Assembly: GCA_017465475.1 (NCBI GenBank)
Contig: JAFTWC010000079.1
Coordinates: forward strand, 1-46,876
Length of the DNA stretch: 46,876 nucleotides
From: Lachnospiraceae bacterium
Lineage (GTDB): Bacteria; Bacillota; Clostridia; Lachnospirales; Lachnospiraceae
Direction of reading: 5' to 3'
The number at the start of each line of letters is the position of its first letter. Positions within the stretch are counted from its first letter, which is position 1. The position numbers and the translations under genes were made by a program. Below the pieces are notes generated by a model. The model had not been told where the DNA came from. It was given only the letters and a program-made list of their open reading frames with translations, and made no database searches. Of this stretch, positions 8,379-17,659 are shown one piece after another.

Positions 8379-10751
8379 TCAGTTTCTGAAAATAAGATTC
8401 TCCGCCCCGGTACATGCCTTAATATCTTTCTCGGACTTACGGTAAAGCTCCCGGAATTTTTTCGGGCAGGTAATGATAAGCTCCGGAATGGAATCCTTCA
8501 TGGACATCTGATGCTCTGTTTTGTTTTTACGTACCTCTGCTATAATCTCTTTCAGATGTTCACCGAACTCGATATAAATCCGTTCCTCCTTCTTTACCTC
8601 CCACTGTGTAGCATGCAAAGAAAGCTCCTGTTCCTGCTTCCTGTAAAAGTCCTGATAAATATATTCCGTAACATACGGCGTATAAATCGCATATAACTTT
8701 AGAATGCCAAGCAAACTGTAGTAAAGGGCTATCTGTCCCGAATAACGATTTTCGGCACCGTGCTTTTCCGGCTGATACAACCGTTCCTTTGCGATTTCAA
8801 TATAATAATCGCAGAAGTCTCTCCAGAATAACGTATCAATCTCATGTCTCGCCTGACCGATTTCATACTGTTCTAACAAAGCAGTCGCCCTCTTCGTGGT
8901 TTCATTTACCCTTTGCAATATCCAGCGATCAACCGGCAATAGCTCTGTTTCCTCGTACTGTTCCGGCTTTTTAAAATCTTCCAGCTGTAAAATTGCAAAC
9001 TTCGCGGCGTTATACAGCTTGTTAATGAACCGCCTGGAAATCTTCAATTCCTCTTCACTAAAGAACGTATCGGTCCCCAGCTTACTGCTTGCCGCCCAGT
9101 ACCGAATCACATCCGCAGAATGATTTTCTATCAACGCCATCGGGGAATCGGATGCATTACTCTTTGACTTACTTATCTTTTCACCCGGCTTTGCCAAAAC
9201 AAATCCGCTGATCATAATATCCTTCCACGGAATTTTGCCGGTATGATACAGGCTCTTTACAATGGAATAAAATGCCCATGTCCGAATAATTTCATGTGCC
9301 TGACACCGCATCCCCATCGGGAAAATTTCTTCTGTAATCTCATCCTGCTCTCCGTATTTTGCATTAATCAGTGTGGTTACGGAAGAAGTGGCCCAAGTAT
9401 CAAATACCGCTTCTTCCGGCACAAACTCCTTACATCCGCAAGCGCAAGCATGTAACGGTGAAGTCTCCAACGGATTTACCGGTAACTGTTCTTCTTCCGC
9501 AAATACCGGCTTCTTACAGTTCTTACAATACCAAACCGGGAACGGTACTCCGAAATACCGTTGTCTCGAGATACACCAGTCCCATTTCAGGTTTTCTACC
9601 CATAAGGTATACCGGTTCTTCATATGCTCCGGATACCAATTTATCTCATCGGCAGCCTTTAAGAAACGTTCCTTTTCCGTCAATACATCAATATACCACT
9701 GTTTGGATGGAATAAACTCAACCCCGTTTCCGCAGCGCTCATGGATTCCTATCATGTGATTGATGGTCTCTTGTTTAACCAAAAGATTACTTTCACGTAA
9801 AAGCTCTATCATGTGCTCTCTGGCTTTTTCAATCGTCATCCCGCCGATATAGCTTACACTATCCTCAATCTTACCGTTCAGCAAAATAATCTTTTTATAC
9901 GTCAACCCATGCTTCTGATACCATTCCACATCCGTTGCATCTCCGAAGGTGGCACACATTACCGCACCGGTCCCCTTTTCCATGGAAACCGTCTCATCTG
10001 TTAAAATCGGAATTTCAAATCCATATAACGGAACCGTTGCGGTTTTCCCTACATATGCCTTAAACCTCTCATCCTCCGGATGAACAAAAATGCAAACGCA
10101 CCCCGCAAGTAACTCCGGACGGGTAGTTGCAATGAGTAGACTTCCCAAAGGGGTTTTAAAATCCAAATAATTGAAGGTGGTCTCACACTCCTTTGTTTCC
10201 AGTTCTGCCTGTGCAATGGAGGTCCGACATTCCGTACACCACAATACCGGAGATTCTTTCATATAAGCTTTCTTGTTTTTCGCCAATTCAATAAAAGACT
10301 TCTGAGATATTCTCTGGGATAAATCCGATATGGTCTGATATTGCAAATTCCAATCCACACTAAAGCCCAACCGTTTCCAGAGATTTTTAAATTCACCTTC
10401 GTACTTGTCAATGGTACACATACATTTCCTGCGGAATTCACTCCGAGGAAGCATACTTGCATATACCTTTTCTTCTTTTTCTACCAATCGCTCTGTCGGT
10501 AAGCCGTTGTCATCAAATCCAAAAGGATAGAACACATCATACCCTTGCATTCGTTTAAATCTGGCAATCATCTCTGCCTGGGTATAGGAAAACACATGCC
10601 CGATATGCAGTTTCCCGCTTACCGTCGGCGGTGGCGTATCGATAGAAAATACTTTTCTGTCTGTTCCGTGCCGATACCGGTAAATCCCTTGTTCTTCCCA
10701 GAACTTCTCCAGTTCTGTTTCCGCGTTCTTAAAATCGTACTTCTTCTCCAT
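8379..10751 (-). CDS. valS: Valyl-tRNA synthetase, short archaeal-like form
   Basis: The 790-residue class Ia synthetase charges tRNA-Val with valine. The ATP site HIGH motif is in PPPTVSGKLHIGHVFSYTQ, a strong ValRS marker, and the second ATP motif is KISKS. An editing domain segment IATTRPELLAGCV and a Cys pair region CKNCKK / CACGC in the catalytic insertion are visible. Most bacterial ValRS are about 880 residues with a C-terminal coiled-coil arm; this one ends shortly after the anticodon-binding region and reads GMRCQAHEIIRTWAFYSI near the active site, which resembles archaeal-type ValRS. AAGGAGG lies upstream of the ATG. Expression is controlled by the T-box leader at 10794-11096. Confidence 0.95.
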   Translation of the reverse strand: MEKKYDFKNAETELEKFWEEQGIYRYRHGTDRKVFSIDTPPPTVSGKLHIGHVFSYTQAEMIARFKRMQGYDVFYPFGFDDNGLPTERLVEKEEKVYASMLPRSEFRRKCMCTIDKYEGEFKNLWKRLGFSVDWNLQYQTISDLSQRISQKSFIELAKNKKAYMKESPVLWCTECRTSIAQAELETKECETTFNYLDFKTPLGSLLIATTRPELLAGCVCIFVHPEDERFKAYVGKTATVPLYGFEIPILTDETVSMEKGTGAVMCATFGDATDVEWYQKHGLTYKKIILLNGKIEDSVSYIGGMTIEKAREHMIELLRESNLLVKQETINHMIGIHERCGNGVEFIPSKQWYIDVLTEKERFLKAADEINWYPEHMKNRYTLWVENLKWDWCISRQRYFGVPFPVWYCKNCKKPVFAEEEQLPVNPLETSPLHACACGCKEFVPEEAVFDTWATSSVTTLINAKYGEQDEITEEIFPMGMRCQAHEIIRTWAFYSIVKSLYHTGKIPWKDIMISGFVLAKPGEKISKSKSNASDSPMALIENHSADVIRYWAASSKLGTDTFFSEEELKISRRFINKLYNAAKFAILQLEDFKKPEQYEETELLPVDRWILQRVNETTKRATALLEQYEIGQARHEIDTLFWRDFCDYYIEIAKERLYQPEKHGAENRYSGQIALYYSLLGILKLYAIYTPYVTEYIYQDFYRKQEQELSLHATQWEVKKEERIYIEFGEHLKEIIAEVRKNKTEHQMSMKDSIPELIITCPKKFRELYRKSEKDIKACTGAENLIFRN

Positions 10752-10793
10752 GCGGATACCTCCTTATAAAATAAAATTATTTTACAAAACAGA

Positions 10794-11096
10794 CAAAAAA
10801 AGTCGCCCTAAGCAAATGCTTAGGGCGAACTAACATGTCCGTGGTACCACCTAAATTCAGAAATACTTCTGCACTCGCTACAATACGGGAATCATGTACG
10901 CATTCCGATATTGCTTCCCCTGATAACGGTGGGAATCTCCGTTGAAGCCTACTAAGAATCTACTGTTCGGTCCAAAGCTCAAAGGCTACTTCCATACACC
11001 CTTCACGAAAGTTTTCACCAACCACTTTCTCTCTGCCATCCGGAATTGTATGTACTCCTCCTCGTCAATGCTTTTTGTCTGTAATTGTTAATTCAT
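10794..11096 (-). ncRNA. T-box riboswitch leader of valS
   Basis: The minus strand carries the T-box core AGGTGGTACCACGG (10839-10852), whose UGGU bulge pairs with the uncharged tRNA acceptor end. It is followed by a terminator: CGCCCTAAGC (10818-10827), loop, GCTTAGGGCG (10804-10813) and a seven-U tract. The upstream segment has the length and AGTA/GA-rich character of stem I. A GTA triplet in GGAAGTAGCC is a candidate valine specifier, but I could not fold the stem to prove it. Uncharged tRNA-Val should favour the antiterminator and allow valS transcription. Confidence 0.93.
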
Positions 11097-11097
11097 G

Positions 11098-11126
11098 ATT
11101 ATAAAAGAAACTTCGCCTTTTGTCAA
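11098..11126 (-). promoter_or_regulatory. Consensus sigma-A promoter of the valS T-box transcript
   Basis: Perfect TTGACA (11121-11126) and perfect TATAAT (11098-11103) are spaced by 17 nt on the minus strand, immediately upstream of the T-box leader and 11 nt past the HD-protein stop codon. Confidence 0.92.
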
Positions 11127-11136
11127 TCATTTTCTT

Positions 11137-11796
11137 TTACATTAACTGCTGCCCGTTAATCACTAACCGGAATGCGTGTTCCAAACACTCCGCTGCCTTC
11201 TTACAAAGAATCATACGGTTTAGGAATATCTCAAAATAATTCGCCACCGAGCACTCCTTCGTATCAATGGTCAGCTTCAATTCGATACACTCACCTTTAC
11301 GTACAATCACTTCCGATTCCTTTACGGAATAATTCACACGGTCGTGTATATCAAAGGTTGCAAAGTCCTGATTGCGCACACGGGTATAACGCACGTCGGT
11401 TTTATCTGCCAAAATCAGTGCCGCAGCCACCGGATTCACCGGATAAGCCGTAGACTCGTCATGATTTCCGATGGCAGTAATGATGGTGGCAATATCCTCA
11501 TCATCCGCCCCCATCTTATCCAGAATACGGAACGCCATCACCGCACCGCTTTGCGCATGATCAATCCGGTTAATTACATTGCCGATGTCATGAAGATACC
11601 CGGCAATTTTCGCCAGCTCCACTTCACGTTCGCTATATCCTAACGTACTCAAAATGTCACTTGCCATCATAGCAACCTTAGTTACATGGGCAAAACTGTG
11701 CTCCGTATACCCAAGTGCCTTTAAGGATTCATCTGCCTTTTTAATATAAGTCTGCACGCTCGGGTTTGCCTTTACTGCTTCGTAAGTTATACTCAT
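11137..11796 (-). CDS. HD-domain phosphohydrolase
   Basis: The 219-residue protein has the metal-binding HD-superfamily pattern: His in SFAHVTKVA, the HD pair in GYLHDIGN, His residues in DHAQSGAVMA and GNHDES, and a late Asp in LILADKTDVRYTR. These proteins hydrolyse phosphate esters, often nucleotides or cyclic nucleotides; the substrate cannot be inferred here. GGAG lies 6 nt before the ATG. It lies 51 bp downstream of the GH115 gene on the same strand and just upstream of the valS promoter, but its function is not obviously linked to either. Confidence 0.85.
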   Translation of the reverse strand: MSITYEAVKANPSVQTYIKKADESLKALGYTEHSFAHVTKVAMMASDILSTLGYSEREVELAKIAGYLHDIGNVINRIDHAQSGAVMAFRILDKMGADDEDIATIITAIGNHDESTAYPVNPVAAALILADKTDVRYTRVRNQDFATFDIHDRVNYSVKESEVIVRKGECIELKLTIDTKECSVANYFEIFLNRMILCKKAAECLEHAFRLVINGQQLM

Positions 11797-11847
11797 AATC
11801 TCTCCGCTCCATTATTTCTTTTTACCGAATGGAAATACCCCACCGAA

Positions 11848-14697
11848 CTACTCCCCGCACGGTCCCAGGTACGACTCCTTAAGCACAGCTGCAGCCGGAT
11901 ATACTACCAACTTCTGTACAACCACGCCGGCATCTACCAAACCAACGGTCAGGCGGTTTTCCCCTTTCTTTAATGTCACTGTCAGCTTACACTGTCTAAT
12001 ATTATCCAATACGTTATTATTCCATTCCGGATTATGACAATTACCTGCCAGGAAATTATTCGGAAGGGTCGTAAATACTGCTGTCACATTATCATTTGCC
12101 GTAAGTGCAAGACGCTGAGCATCTCCCGGATACAACGGATTGGTCGGTGCCACATATACCACTACATTGTACTCACCGTCTTCCGCTGCTTCCAATAAAT
12201 ATGTAAGTTCTGCAGTCTCATGCTTTGCTGCCTGCTCCTCCGTAACACTTTCCGTGGTCGGATATGCTTTTACGGAATCCTTGGTACGACCGTAGTTGGT
12301 CAATAACCGATATTCAACACTTCCGCACCTCTTGCTCTCTACAAACTCTCCTGCTTCAAAGGCCACGTATTCACCTACGCCCTGTACCTGCTTTGCATAC
12401 TCCTTCATAAAGCTTTCCTTACGAAGCTTTACAAGCACCGGAGCCACACGCTCCACCTTCAGTTCAAACCATCTGCCGTTGGCATTGATGCGCACGGTTC
12501 CCGCCACTCCGGCTTCTCCGCCGGTTACCCTAACAGTGAGCCAGGTGTTCAACTCATAGGAACCGTTTTCCACACTTACGGAACATTCCCCTTCCGCACT
12601 TGCAGTAAAGGAAACCGTATCCACACCACCGTTTAACAATTCTACACGAACCTCGCCGCCGGCCCGCGGAGCCTTAAGTCTGATGCTTCCGCCAAGGTAG
12701 ATTCTCTCTTCACCGAAAATACGAACCGCCGGTCTGACACCCTTTACACCGTAAACGGTCTGTGCCACCGGATACTGCCAGCCCTCATCATTCCATGCAC
12801 GGAAACCGATATGTGCAGAAGACATCATATGATTCCACTTGCCGTCCGCTACGCTGTGATATTCCTCCGTAAGCTCCGTATCTCGCAAAATAGCACTTTC
12901 GATTTCCTTCGCATAACGATTTGCCACCGTCATACCCCAGAACGCATAATACTGATTCAATCCGGATGCGGTCTGCATCTGAATGATGTTGGCAGAAGCC
13001 ACCGCCGGGAAATAAATAAGCTGACAAAATGCTGCCTTATACTCTTTCTTACAGGACAAATACAGCTTTGTAGCTGTCTCTGCCATCTTCTGCGCTCTGG
13101 CACGGACTTTTTCCGTCTCTCCGTAGTGTACCGGATGATAAATATTCGCTGCCATTACCTCCGGACGACGGATGCCGTTTAATCTGGTATATTCCTTTAA
13201 AATATAAGAAATCTCATTTAATTCCTTTTCTTCAAATGCGCTGCCGAACTGCTGTCTTACGAATAAATCCGTAAACTCTTCCGTCTGATTCGGTGCCGCT
13301 GTACCGTTCTTCTCAAAGTCATAGGCAAGACTCATAAAGTAAGAAAGCGGGAACTCCTGTGGTTTTAAATCACCCACATTAACAATCCAGATATCACGAA
13401 TGCCGTAATCATAAGCCATGGACATCTGTTCCCAAACCTTTGCAATCGGGGTGGAATTCACCCACTCGTAGGACACCGGACCACCATGATAATCGAAATG
13501 GTAGTACATACCGTAACCGCCCTTGTGGTCGCGAACTTCCTTCTTCGGCAACGTACGCATATTCCCGAAGTTATCCTCACAAAGCATTAAGGTCACACCA
13601 TCCAGACCGTCCCAGTCCTTTAAGCCCGCCGTAGCAGCATCTCCGTAGAAATAATCCTCTACCTCCTTATAAAGTGCCAGCATCTGCGGAACCTGTGTGG
13701 TATCCTCGTTTACATACTTTGCAATCAGTTTACGCTGTTCTGTAATAATATCCTTCAAAAGACTGATATTCTGCTCTAACGTTGCATCCGGACCCAGCAT
13801 GGAAGTATCACGTTCCCCACGCATACCGATGGTAATAATATTCTCAAACTTACCGCTGCGGGCAAGACCTTCTTCCCAATATTTCAGAAGACCGTCTCTG
13901 TTGGTGTAATAATTCCACTCATTACCGAATCTGGTTTCCGGTCCTCTTACCTTGTCCCATTCCTCGCTGGCACGCAGGCACGGCTCATGATGGGAAGTTC
14001 CCATTACCACGCCGTAGGTATCCGCCAGCTCTGCGTTTGCAAGCCCCGGTCCGTCAAGCGGGAAGGATGCGGACCACATGGCCGGCCATAAATAGTTACC
14101 CTTCATACGAAGAAGAAGTTCAAACACATGCTCATATACCTTAGCATTGAAACCGCCGAACTTTTCACAGGTCCAACCGCCGAAGGACGGCCATTCATCA
14201 TTAATAAAGAAACCTCTATACTTTACGGACGGTTCTTTGGAGGTAATCATCTGTTTATCCGCAATCACCGGCTCCTTACACTTTGCCGGCACCACATCTG
14301 CCCAGTACACAAGATGAGACACCCCGATGCTTTCGGAAAGATGGAATAATCCGTAGATGGTACCGCGCTTATCACTGCCGGCAACCACAAGCACTGCCTT
14401 ATTCCCTTCCCCGACTACAGCAATCTTATACACCTCTCTCTTTCCCTTAATATCGGAAAGATCAAGCAAGCCTTCGCTTTCATATAAATCCAAAAGCGGA
14501 CTCTTTCCCACCGTTGCGGCCAAAACACAACCGGTAGGCTTCTTGCCCTTCTTCGGTTCCTCTACTTTCGGAAGCTTTCCGGATACCAACTGCACATCCT
14601 TACAAACCTTCTCCGCAATGAGGCGCACGCCCTCAAATGCCTCTTTTTCTACTACAAACGGGACCGCACTGCTCCCGTGAACCAGCTTAAAATCCAT
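11848..14697 (-). CDS. Glycoside hydrolase family 115 (xylan alpha-1,2-glucuronidase)
   Basis: The 949-residue protein matches GH115 in length and order: an N-terminal domain with GSDKRGTIYGLFHLSESIGVS, then the catalytic barrel with YRGFFINDEWPSFGGW, LRMKGNYLWPAMW, MGTSHHEPCLRA, and IITIGMRGERDTSM, then helical and C-terminal beta domains. GH115 enzymes remove (4-O-methyl)glucuronic acid side chains from xylan. No signal peptide is visible, so it probably acts inside the cell on imported oligosaccharides. The ATG at 14697 follows AAAGGAG by 8 nt; a longer frame upstream lacks a ribosome site. It is divergent from the CE15 lipoprotein, which acts on the same side chain. Confidence 0.92.
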   Translation of the reverse strand: MDFKLVHGSSAVPFVVEKEAFEGVRLIAEKVCKDVQLVSGKLPKVEEPKKGKKPTGCVLAATVGKSPLLDLYESEGLLDLSDIKGKREVYKIAVVGEGNKAVLVVAGSDKRGTIYGLFHLSESIGVSHLVYWADVVPAKCKEPVIADKQMITSKEPSVKYRGFFINDEWPSFGGWTCEKFGGFNAKVYEHVFELLLRMKGNYLWPAMWSASFPLDGPGLANAELADTYGVVMGTSHHEPCLRASEEWDKVRGPETRFGNEWNYYTNRDGLLKYWEEGLARSGKFENIITIGMRGERDTSMLGPDATLEQNISLLKDIITEQRKLIAKYVNEDTTQVPQMLALYKEVEDYFYGDAATAGLKDWDGLDGVTLMLCEDNFGNMRTLPKKEVRDHKGGYGMYYHFDYHGGPVSYEWVNSTPIAKVWEQMSMAYDYGIRDIWIVNVGDLKPQEFPLSYFMSLAYDFEKNGTAAPNQTEEFTDLFVRQQFGSAFEEKELNEISYILKEYTRLNGIRRPEVMAANIYHPVHYGETEKVRARAQKMAETATKLYLSCKKEYKAAFCQLIYFPAVASANIIQMQTASGLNQYYAFWGMTVANRYAKEIESAILRDTELTEEYHSVADGKWNHMMSSAHIGFRAWNDEGWQYPVAQTVYGVKGVRPAVRIFGEERIYLGGSIRLKAPRAGGEVRVELLNGGVDTVSFTASAEGECSVSVENGSYELNTWLTVRVTGGEAGVAGTVRINANGRWFELKVERVAPVLVKLRKESFMKEYAKQVQGVGEYVAFEAGEFVESKRCGSVEYRLLTNYGRTKDSVKAYPTTESVTEEQAAKHETAELTYLLEAAEDGEYNVVVYVAPTNPLYPGDAQRLALTANDNVTAVFTTLPNNFLAGNCHNPEWNNNVLDNIRQCKLTVTLKKGENRLTVGLVDAGVVVQKLVVYPAAAVLKESYLGPCGE

Positions 14698-14746
14698 GAC
14701 AAAATCTCCTTTCAATGCCATCTTCTGCACATACTATATTGTCTTT

Positions 14747-14775
14747 ATCATAGCACATTTAAGACGAGGAAACAA
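14747..14775 (-). promoter_or_regulatory. Promoter of the GH115 gene
   Basis: On the minus strand TTGTTT (14770-14775) and TATGAT (14747-14752) are 17 nt apart, and a TG extends the -10 box. The same TTGTTT / TG-TATGAT arrangement drives the ABC-F operon at 43341-43369. Confidence 0.7.
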
Positions 14776-14830
14776 CCGTATTTTCATATTACTCCAAAAT
14801 TAAAATCAGTATGTAAACAGAAAATACAAA

Positions 14831-14875
14831 AAAAAGTTGTATACTTTCGCAAAAAACAGTGGCAAAAAAGTTGTA
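14831..14875. repeat. Direct repeat in the GH115-CE15 divergent promoter region
   Basis: AAAAAGTTGTA occurs at 14831-14841 and again at 14865-14875, a 34-nt offset of roughly three helical turns, between the GH115 promoter and the CE15 start. It could be an operator for a shared regulator. Low AT-rich complexity makes chance possible. Confidence 0.35.
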
Positions 14876-14934
14876 AATATGATAAAATAGCACCGTAGTT
14901 TTTCCATAAAACACAAAGAAAGGATAAGAATGGG

Positions 14935-17211
14935 ATGAAACGCAAAAACAAATCACTACTAATGGCAATGTTCTCATTGCTGGCCTTATGCTTTATCGCA
15001 TGCGGCAAAACCGAGCCGGTGGATACACCGGACCCGACCGAGACCGTAACTCCGACAGAGGCTCCGGCTGCCACAGAGACACCGGACCCGACAAAAACCC
15101 CGGTACCGACGGAGGCTCCGGTTGCGACAGAAGCTCCGGCTGCCACAAGCACACCGGTTCCGAGTCAGGAAAAAACACCTGCTCTGGAGCTTCCGACCGA
15201 AGCAAAAATCGAAGCATTTGACGATGCAGGCAGAGTCAACGCAGTATACGGCTCTCCGAACATCGACGGTGAGTTGGATGACATTTGGAAAATCGCAGCA
15301 CCGATTTCTCCGGAAATAATCTCTTCTCCGTCTGTAAAAGCTTCTCCGGTGTTCAAGGTAATGTGGGACGAAGGATTCCTTTACACCTTAACCGTTGTGA
15401 CGGATGATGTACTGAATAAAGCCAGCGGAAATGCTTACGAGCAGGATTCCATGGAAGTATTCTTAGACGAATTGAATGACAAGGCAAGTACCTATCAGGC
15501 TGACGATGTTCATTACCGCGTAAACTTCGATAATGAAACAAGTACCGATGCGGGAGATCCGACCCGTTTTGTTACGGCATCCAAAGTACTTACCGATGAA
15601 AACGGAAAGCAAATCGGTTACCTGATTGAGGCCGGCGTTATGTGGAGTGCAATTCCGAATAACGGCACCGTAATGGGCTTTGATTTACAGGTAAATGAAG
15701 CAGGAGATTTCGGTATGCGTGTAGGTACCGTTAACATCTTCGACAAGTCCGGTACGGCATGGGAAAAGCCGTCTGCCATGGGCGAGTTGATTTTAACCTG
15801 CAAAGAAGGAACCGAAAACAAAGTCGTAAAGGGACAGCTTGACGGATTCTTAAAGTTAGTAAAGGGGTATAACCTTTCCCTTTACGGTAATCCGGAAGTA
15901 TTAGACGCTCCGGTAAAGGACGCAGAAGCTGTTTTAGCCAATGAAGCAGCTACCCAGGAAGAAGTTGATACCGCATTGGCAGCATTAAAGAGTGCTGTTG
16001 AGCTGTTAAATGACGGCAGCGGTTATGTATCCGCAAAGAACCTGGCCTCAAATGCAAATCTTCCGGATCCGTACCTTTTCTTAGACGGTTCCTATGTGGA
16101 AACCAAAGAGGATTGGGCAAAGCGTGCTGACGAAATCTATGACATGTACCAGTACTATATGTACGGTGTATGGCGTGACGGCACCGGCGAAACCTTATCC
16201 TACGATTTAAACGGCAACAGCTTAAAAATCACGGTGGAAAGAGAAGGCAGAACCGCTTCCTTTACCGTTACCGTTTCCGTTCCTGATGCAACCAAGTGTG
16301 AAATGCCGGAAGGCGGCTGGCCGGTTATCGTAGGCATGCACGGCGGTGTGCAGGAGCAGTTGGCCGTAGAAAAGGGATATGCTACCGTTATTTTAAATAC
16401 CTACGAAATCGCTTCTGATGATAACAAGCATGTAGGTGCTTTCTATGATTTGTATCCGTACGGCGAAAGCTGGAAGGAACAGACCGGCGTACTTATGGCT
16501 TGGTCCTGGGGTGCTTCCAAAGTATTGGATGCTTTAGAGGCAGGCCTTGGTGATGAATTACATATCAACGGTGCAAATTCCGTTATTACCGGTGTATCCC
16601 GTTGGGGTAAAGCAGCTGCTGTATGCGGTGCTTTTGAGCCGAGATTTAAGTTAGTAGCTCCGTCTTGCTCCGGTGCAGGCGGTTTGGCAGTATATCGTTA
16701 CACCTCTGCAGGAAACACCTATGACTTCACCTCCGAATCCGGTCCGGCATCCTATACCTACGGTGCAAATGAGCACTTAGGAAGCTTACAGTCCACCGGA
16801 GAACAGGGTTGGTTTAACGATATGTTCTTAAACTTCGCCGATGTAACCTATTTGCCGGTTGACCAGTATATGCTGGCATCCTTATGTGCCGACGAGGACC
16901 GTTACCTGTTCATCATCGGCTCCTGTGTCAGCGAGGACTGGGTAAATGCACCGTCCATGCACTTGTGCTATAAGGCAACCAAATCCATTTATGAATTCCT
17001 CGGAATCGAAGAAAACATTGCAATCAACATCCATAAGGAAGGACACGCTGTTATCGCGGAAGATATGAATTATCTCATTGATTATTTCAACTACCATGTA
17101 TACGGCAAGGAGCCGACTTTGGATTTGTCCGACTTAACCACTTCCGTATTCGAAGAGGAAAAGAACTACGATCCGATTTACGATGACTTCAACAAGGAAT
17201 GGCATCGTTAA
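14935..17211 (+). CDS. Lipoprotein glucuronoyl esterase (CE15) with CBM9-like domain
   Basis: The 758-residue protein begins with a lipoprotein signal ending in FIAC (Cys23), so it is probably anchored outside the membrane. A PT-rich linker (about 25-85) leads to a CBM9-like domain (about 95-285: NIDGELDDIWKIA, MEVFLDELND), a short helical linker, then a CE15 esterase (about 355-730). The catalytic serine motif is GVSRWGKA (Ser555), with a GxG after CS and His704 in KEGHAV. CE15 enzymes cut the ester between xylan glucuronic acid and lignin. The intracellular GH115 encoded next door would then remove the freed glucuronic acid from oligosaccharides. The start follows AAAGGA; an overlapping ATG at 14930 is out of frame. 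Confidence 0.9.
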   Translation: MKRKNKSLLMAMFSLLALCFIACGKTEPVDTPDPTETVTPTEAPAATETPDPTKTPVPTEAPVATEAPAATSTPVPSQEKTPALELPTEAKIEAFDDAGRVNAVYGSPNIDGELDDIWKIAAPISPEIISSPSVKASPVFKVMWDEGFLYTLTVVTDDVLNKASGNAYEQDSMEVFLDELNDKASTYQADDVHYRVNFDNETSTDAGDPTRFVTASKVLTDENGKQIGYLIEAGVMWSAIPNNGTVMGFDLQVNEAGDFGMRVGTVNIFDKSGTAWEKPSAMGELILTCKEGTENKVVKGQLDGFLKLVKGYNLSLYGNPEVLDAPVKDAEAVLANEAATQEEVDTALAALKSAVELLNDGSGYVSAKNLASNANLPDPYLFLDGSYVETKEDWAKRADEIYDMYQYYMYGVWRDGTGETLSYDLNGNSLKITVEREGRTASFTVTVSVPDATKCEMPEGGWPVIVGMHGGVQEQLAVEKGYATVILNTYEIASDDNKHVGAFYDLYPYGESWKEQTGVLMAWSWGASKVLDALEAGLGDELHINGANSVITGVSRWGKAAAVCGAFEPRFKLVAPSCSGAGGLAVYRYTSAGNTYDFTSESGPASYTYGANEHLGSLQSTGEQGWFNDMFLNFADVTYLPVDQYMLASLCADEDRYLFIIGSCVSEDWVNAPSMHLCYKATKSIYEFLGIEENIAINIHKEGHAVIAEDMNYLIDYFNYHVYGKEPTLDLSDLTTSVFEEEKNYDPIYDDFNKEWHR

Positions 17212-17257
17212 GAACGTACAATAACAAATTATATTCTCATATTAAAATAAGAGCTGA

Positions 17258-17641
17258 CGCACATAAGATGTGCGCCGGCTCGGGTGTGGCGAACTCTTGC
17301 GAATAATATTTTATTAGTCCAAAACAGTTGCCCTCCGAATAAAATGTTTTTTGAATTTGTCCGAAGGACCGCGCCTCGCAACAAAGTTGCGAGGTCGCGG
17401 GCGCGTTCGCATGGTAGTGCACCATTCGGTACACACATGCTCACTTTGCTTACGCGCATATTAGCTGAGTCGAAATCACCTCTTAGCGGTTCTAAGTCTC
17501 GAGGACGCTCCCGAGAGACGGTTAGAACCGGTTAGAGGAAGTTTGACGAAGCGTTGCGCTTTGAAAAAAACATTTTATTCGGAGGGCAACTGTTTTTTGA
17601 TATATTGTATTCGCAAGAGTGGGAGGCACATCTTATGTGCG
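17258..17641. repeat. Structured inverted-repeat element A
   Basis: A 384-bp intergenic element is bounded by inverted arms. CGCACATAAGATGTGC (17258-17273) matches 17626-17641 in reverse, ACTCTTGCGAATA recurs inverted, and a 32-bp block at 17321-17352 is perfectly inverted at 17565-17596. Inside are more stems: CCTCGCAAC-AAA-GTTGCGAGG (17374-17394), GCATG...CATGC (17409-17440), and a long stem spanning 17478-17538. It lies between two convergent genes and encodes no protein. A module at 17391-17455 is shared, inverted, with element B at 26497-26706, so it belongs to a dispersed family, mobile (MITE-like) or RNA-like. Confidence 0.85.
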
Positions 17642-17659
17642 ACAGCCTCTTCGCATCTC

